A stretch of DNA of 64,000 bases from Sungkyunkwania multivorans (GTDB taxonomy: Bacteria > Bacteroidota > Bacteroidia > Flavobacteriales > Flavobacteriaceae), in the NCBI RefSeq assembly GCF_042675645.1, contig NZ_JBHTJH010000017.1:62001-126000 (forward strand), in the 5' to 3' direction. How positions within the stretch are numbered: the stretch's first letter is position 1; every line of letters starts with the position of its first letter. Position numbers and translations under genes: made by a program. Positions 61,614-64,000 of the stretch are shown here, piece by piece. A model generated the notes under the pieces. The model did not search any database. It saw only the letters and a list, made by a program, of their open reading frames with translations, and was not told the origin of the DNA.

Positions 61614-63572
61614 GTGTCAATGAAGAATGAAAGGCTGCTGCATGAAGTGAATATCGTTTTAGAACATATCTCCACAGCATTAGATGTTGAGAGAAGCTCT
61701 TTTTTTCTTCTAAACAATAAAACCGCTACTTTAGATAGTATCGCTGCACAAGAGATAGAAAACCCCATATTCTCTATTCCCATTGGAAAGGGAATCGCGG
61801 GGTCGGTGGCAATGAGAAGAACGCCTATTATCGAAAATGATGCGCAAAATTCCCCGCTATTTGACAACTCTTATGACTCGCAATTGAACTTTAAAACCCG
61901 ATCAATTATATGCATCCCTGTCGATAATCAATTAGGTAAGACCATTGGTGTAATACAATGTCTTAATAAACGAAAAGGTATATTTACGGAACATGACATC
62001 ATAGTTCTCAACAGTTTTGCAGCCACCATCTCATTGATTATAAAAAACGCACAATTGTACTTTACTAGTGAAGAGGTAAAAAACAATTTTTCGGTATTAT
62101 TGGACGTCTTCGGAACGGTTTCTTCAGAACTGGACCTAGACAATCTGATCCCTCTGATTATGTCTAAAGCAGCAAAGATCACAAATGCCGATAGAAGTTC
62201 GTTATTCTTTCTAGACAAAGAAACTGGTGAATTGTGGACAAAATATGCCAAAGGCCTTAAATCAGAGATCATCCGAACCAAAAAGGGAATCGTTAGCCTC
62301 GTAGCGAAAAACAAAACATCGAGTATCATTAATGACGCACATTCACATCCTTCTTTTGACAGTTCTATAGATAAAAAGACTGGATATGTCACGAAATCCA
62401 TTTTATGCGTTCCGATCTTCGATGTACAGAATGAAGTTTTGGGCGTTGTTCAAGTCATTAATAAAACTGAGGGAGTTTTCAAAGAAGAGGATCTTTTTAT
62501 TCTTGAAGGTTTTGCCAGCCAGATAAGGATTGCCATTGAGAATGCTCAACTTTTCAGTCAAATCAATGGGATGAAGAATTACCTCAATATTCTCATTGAA
62601 AATCTAGACAATGGTATTTTAACTGTAGACAAATCTAATAACATACAAACAGTTAATACCACCTTCTGTAAGATGTTTGATTTAAGCCAACATGAAAACA
62701 TTGTCAACAAAAAGATTGATGTTCTCGATAAAAAGTTGTTTTCTATCCTAAAATATGGTGGCGATACCATGCGAACAGGGAAACGGCATTATGAATATGG
62801 GATTTCATATGAGACCGAAAAACAAAAAAATATTATAGCAAACCTCAGCACATTACCAATGCAAGATTCAAATGGTAAGATTGTTGGTGCCATCAATGTT
62901 TTTCAGGATGTTACAAGAGAAAAGCGAATACGCGCTAACCTAAGTCGTTATATCCCCCATCATATTGTAAATGAGGTCATCAATAAGGATGACCTATCTA
63001 TCATGCAAAGTAAAAATAGAAAATGTACTATTCTATTCTCTGACATCAGAAACTTTACAAAACTTACCGAAGAGTTAGGTGCCACTCAGATCGTTGATCT
63101 ATTGAATAAATATTTTGATGTAATGGTCAACGCCATACATACCCATAATGGCATTTTAGATAAATTCATTGGTGATGCAATTATGGCTGTATTTGGAGTT
63201 CCGTATACCAATAGTAGCGACTCTGTTAATGCAGTTAGATGTGCGTTAAATATGTTTAAAATGTTAGATAATCTTAATGAGAACAAAAATATCGCGGCCA
63301 AACTAAATATTGGAGTTGGCATTAGTACCGGTAATGTTATCTCAGGAAACATTGGTTCAGAAAAAAGGTTTGAATATACTGTTATTGGCGATCCAGTAAA
63401 TATTGCAGCAAGATTAGAAAGTGAGACCAAGAAATACGATGTTCCAATATTGGTGTGTGAAAATACATATCATAACATCGTCGATTATTTTTTTTGCGAA
63501 GAGATTGACTCGGTAGTCCTTAAAGGAAAACAGCATTCGGTAAAGATATACACAGTTGTGAAAGAGAAATAA
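61614..63572 (+). CDS. GAF-GAF-PAS class III adenylate cyclase
   Basis: A 652-residue cytosolic protein starting with GTG at 61614 directly after the previous stop (ATG at 61620 is the alternative). Two GAF domains (about 5-155 and 165-320; both with IxSIPIGKGIAGSVA- or GIVSLVA-like helices), a PAS domain (about 330-445, LIENLDNGILTVDKSNNI) and the cyclase (about 470-645). Metal Asp residues lie in FSDIRNF and GDAIMAVFG. Lys in LDKFIGD and Thr in YTVIGD are the bacterial adenine-selecting pair, and VNIAARLE supplies Asn and Arg. It should make cAMP in answer to a bound small molecule and ends the export operon. Confidence 0.92.
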   Translation: MSMKNERLLHEVNIVLEHISTALDVERSSFFLLNNKTATLDSIAAQEIENPIFSIPIGKGIAGSVAMRRTPIIENDAQNSPLFDNSYDSQLNFKTRSIICIPVDNQLGKTIGVIQCLNKRKGIFTEHDIIVLNSFAATISLIIKNAQLYFTSEEVKNNFSVLLDVFGTVSSELDLDNLIPLIMSKAAKITNADRSSLFFLDKETGELWTKYAKGLKSEIIRTKKGIVSLVAKNKTSSIINDAHSHPSFDSSIDKKTGYVTKSILCVPIFDVQNEVLGVVQVINKTEGVFKEEDLFILEGFASQIRIAIENAQLFSQINGMKNYLNILIENLDNGILTVDKSNNIQTVNTTFCKMFDLSQHENIVNKKIDVLDKKLFSILKYGGDTMRTGKRHYEYGISYETEKQKNIIANLSTLPMQDSNGKIVGAINVFQDVTREKRIRANLSRYIPHHIVNEVINKDDLSIMQSKNRKCTILFSDIRNFTKLTEELGATQIVDLLNKYFDVMVNAIHTHNGILDKFIGDAIMAVFGVPYTNSSDSVNAVRCALNMFKMLDNLNENKNIAAKLNIGVGISTGNVISGNIGSEKRFEYTVIGDPVNIAARLESETKKYDVPILVCENTYHNIVDYFFCEEIDSVVLKGKQHSVKIYTVVKEK

Positions 63573-63902
63573 AGAAATATCCAAATATATACTTGTAGAA
63601 ACTCTTATTGACCTTAGTCTTTATAATTGGTTTGATAAAGAACATTACTCTGAGCGTTTAGAATTTAGAATACTCTTTATTGATTTCACTCCTGTCCTAA
63701 CAGGTTTTTGACCTATCCTAATAGCAATCCTTTTTGCTGTACTCGAAACCTATTTACCTGGGGCTCCTTTTAATGTGTCGTCTCTATTTGTCACCGAAAT
63801 TTCCCCCATTCTCATTTTCGCGTATTTCTACGTTAAGATCTCGTGCATTCATCTGCTACATTTGCGCTTGAAGATCATATCATTAACTTAAATCAATTTG
63901 TA
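63573..63902 (+). other. Right border of the peptide island
   Basis: No intact gene. The stretch 63573-63690 is AT-rich and featureless; 63691-63775 is the YeeE remnant; 63776-63902 should contain the promoter of the gene at 63903, but no clear boxes were found. Confidence 0.5.
63691..63775 (+). pseudogene. Decayed fragment of a YeeE/YedE gene 3' end
   Basis: From 63712 the DNA matches the end of the YeeE gene at 40878: by hand, 45 of 54 aligned bases are identical, with 17 in a row at 63727-63743. Translated, it reads PILIAILFAVLETYL against PILIVILFAVLGTYL. Just upstream, 63691-63714 reads SCPNRFLT in another frame against ACPGPMFT, so a deletion of about 22 bases separates the two parts. 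No start or full gene is present. It mirrors the gene that borders the peptide island on the left. Confidence 0.75.
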
Positions 63903-64000
63903 ATGTCTAAATCAACAAATGTCCCATCAAAAGCTACTTTCAGCGTAGCATTGACCAAACAATTCAAAGGAACCGCGGTGTTGGAAAATCCCGTCTGTGA
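63903..64000 (+). CDS. Start of an unrecognised gene, cut by window edge
   Basis: The ATG at 63903 opens a frame to the end of the window (about 32 codons): MSKSTNVPSKATFSVALTKQ, then FKGTAVLENPVC. It has no signal peptide and too little is visible for a family. The gene should mark the return to non-island sequence, given the YeeE remnant just before it. Confidence 0.5.
   Translation, partial: MSKSTNVPSKATFSVALTKQFKGTAVLENPVC

Noticed and set aside
41411..63572. Search for YcaO, LanM/LanB, radical SAM, nitrile hydratase and other peptide maturases
   Set aside because: None of the island proteins shows the expected motifs (for example CxxxCxxC), so none is annotated.
1..64000. tRNA, rRNA, riboswitch, integrase or phage genes
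   Set aside because: Intergenic stretches were read on both strands; no cloverleaf, rRNA segment, known aptamer core or recombinase motif was recognised.

Overview
The window reads as chromosome of a marine-type member of Bacteroidota, most likely Flavobacteriaceae. Supporting signs are SPII lipoproteins with acidic residues after the cysteine, a Y_Y_Y/LuxR one-protein sensor-regulator, GPH and SSS sugar symporters, -7 boxes of the TAnnTTTG type, and family assignments that are all at home in Flavobacteriia. No tRNA, rRNA, CRISPR array, transposase or integrase was seen. The genus cannot be told from the sequence.

1-20263 is a beta-glucan (laminarin-type) utilization locus: a GH3 beta-glucosidase cut by the left edge, a glycosidase fused to a probable outer-membrane barrel, two surface carbohydrate-binding lipoproteins, a GH16 endo-glucanase, a GH17 lipoprotein, a GH30 lipoprotein, a GPH-type sugar symporter and a cytoplasmic GH17. 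Opposite these lie an SSS sodium/sugar symporter and a periplasmic-sensor/LuxR regulator. No SusC/SusD pair is present in the window.

21166-40955 is a reduced-sulfur oxidation and detoxification region: two Crp/Fnr regulators, a SulP anion permease, two persulfide-dioxygenase/rhodanese paralogues, a 1-Cys peroxiredoxin, a four-gene sulfite dehydrogenase/cytochrome c/thiosulfate sulfurtransferase/fatty-acid-hydroxylase-fold operon, sulfide:quinone oxidoreductase, two methyltransferases, a DUF2202 protein and a split YeeE/YedE transporter. Ten palindromes of the form GTnAC-N4-GTnnC precede transcription units here. Each lies at the same distance (29.5 bp, centre to box start) from a -7-like box, so the region looks like one class-II Crp/Fnr regulon.

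41083-63572 is an AT-rich accessory island for ribosomally made peptides. It holds seven intact NHLP-type (nitrile-hydratase-like leader) precursors with unrelated cores after a GG site, one frameshifted and two GG-less relatives, and three short GG peptides of a second type. Export genes are a TolC protein, an HlyD adaptor, a C39 peptidase ABC transporter and a second ABC transporter. The island also carries a HExxH protein, two AraC-type regulators, a small HTH protein, a cyclic-nucleotide-binding-fold protein and two class III adenylate cyclases. No known peptide-modifying enzyme was found. Seven promoters share a TTTGGCATTT-like element exactly 29 nt before the -7 box.

Just beyond the last island gene (63691-63775) is a decayed copy of the 3' end of the YeeE gene that forms the island's left border. 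The RiPP block therefore appears bracketed by a duplication of that gene end. A new, unrecognised gene starts at 63903 and runs off the window.
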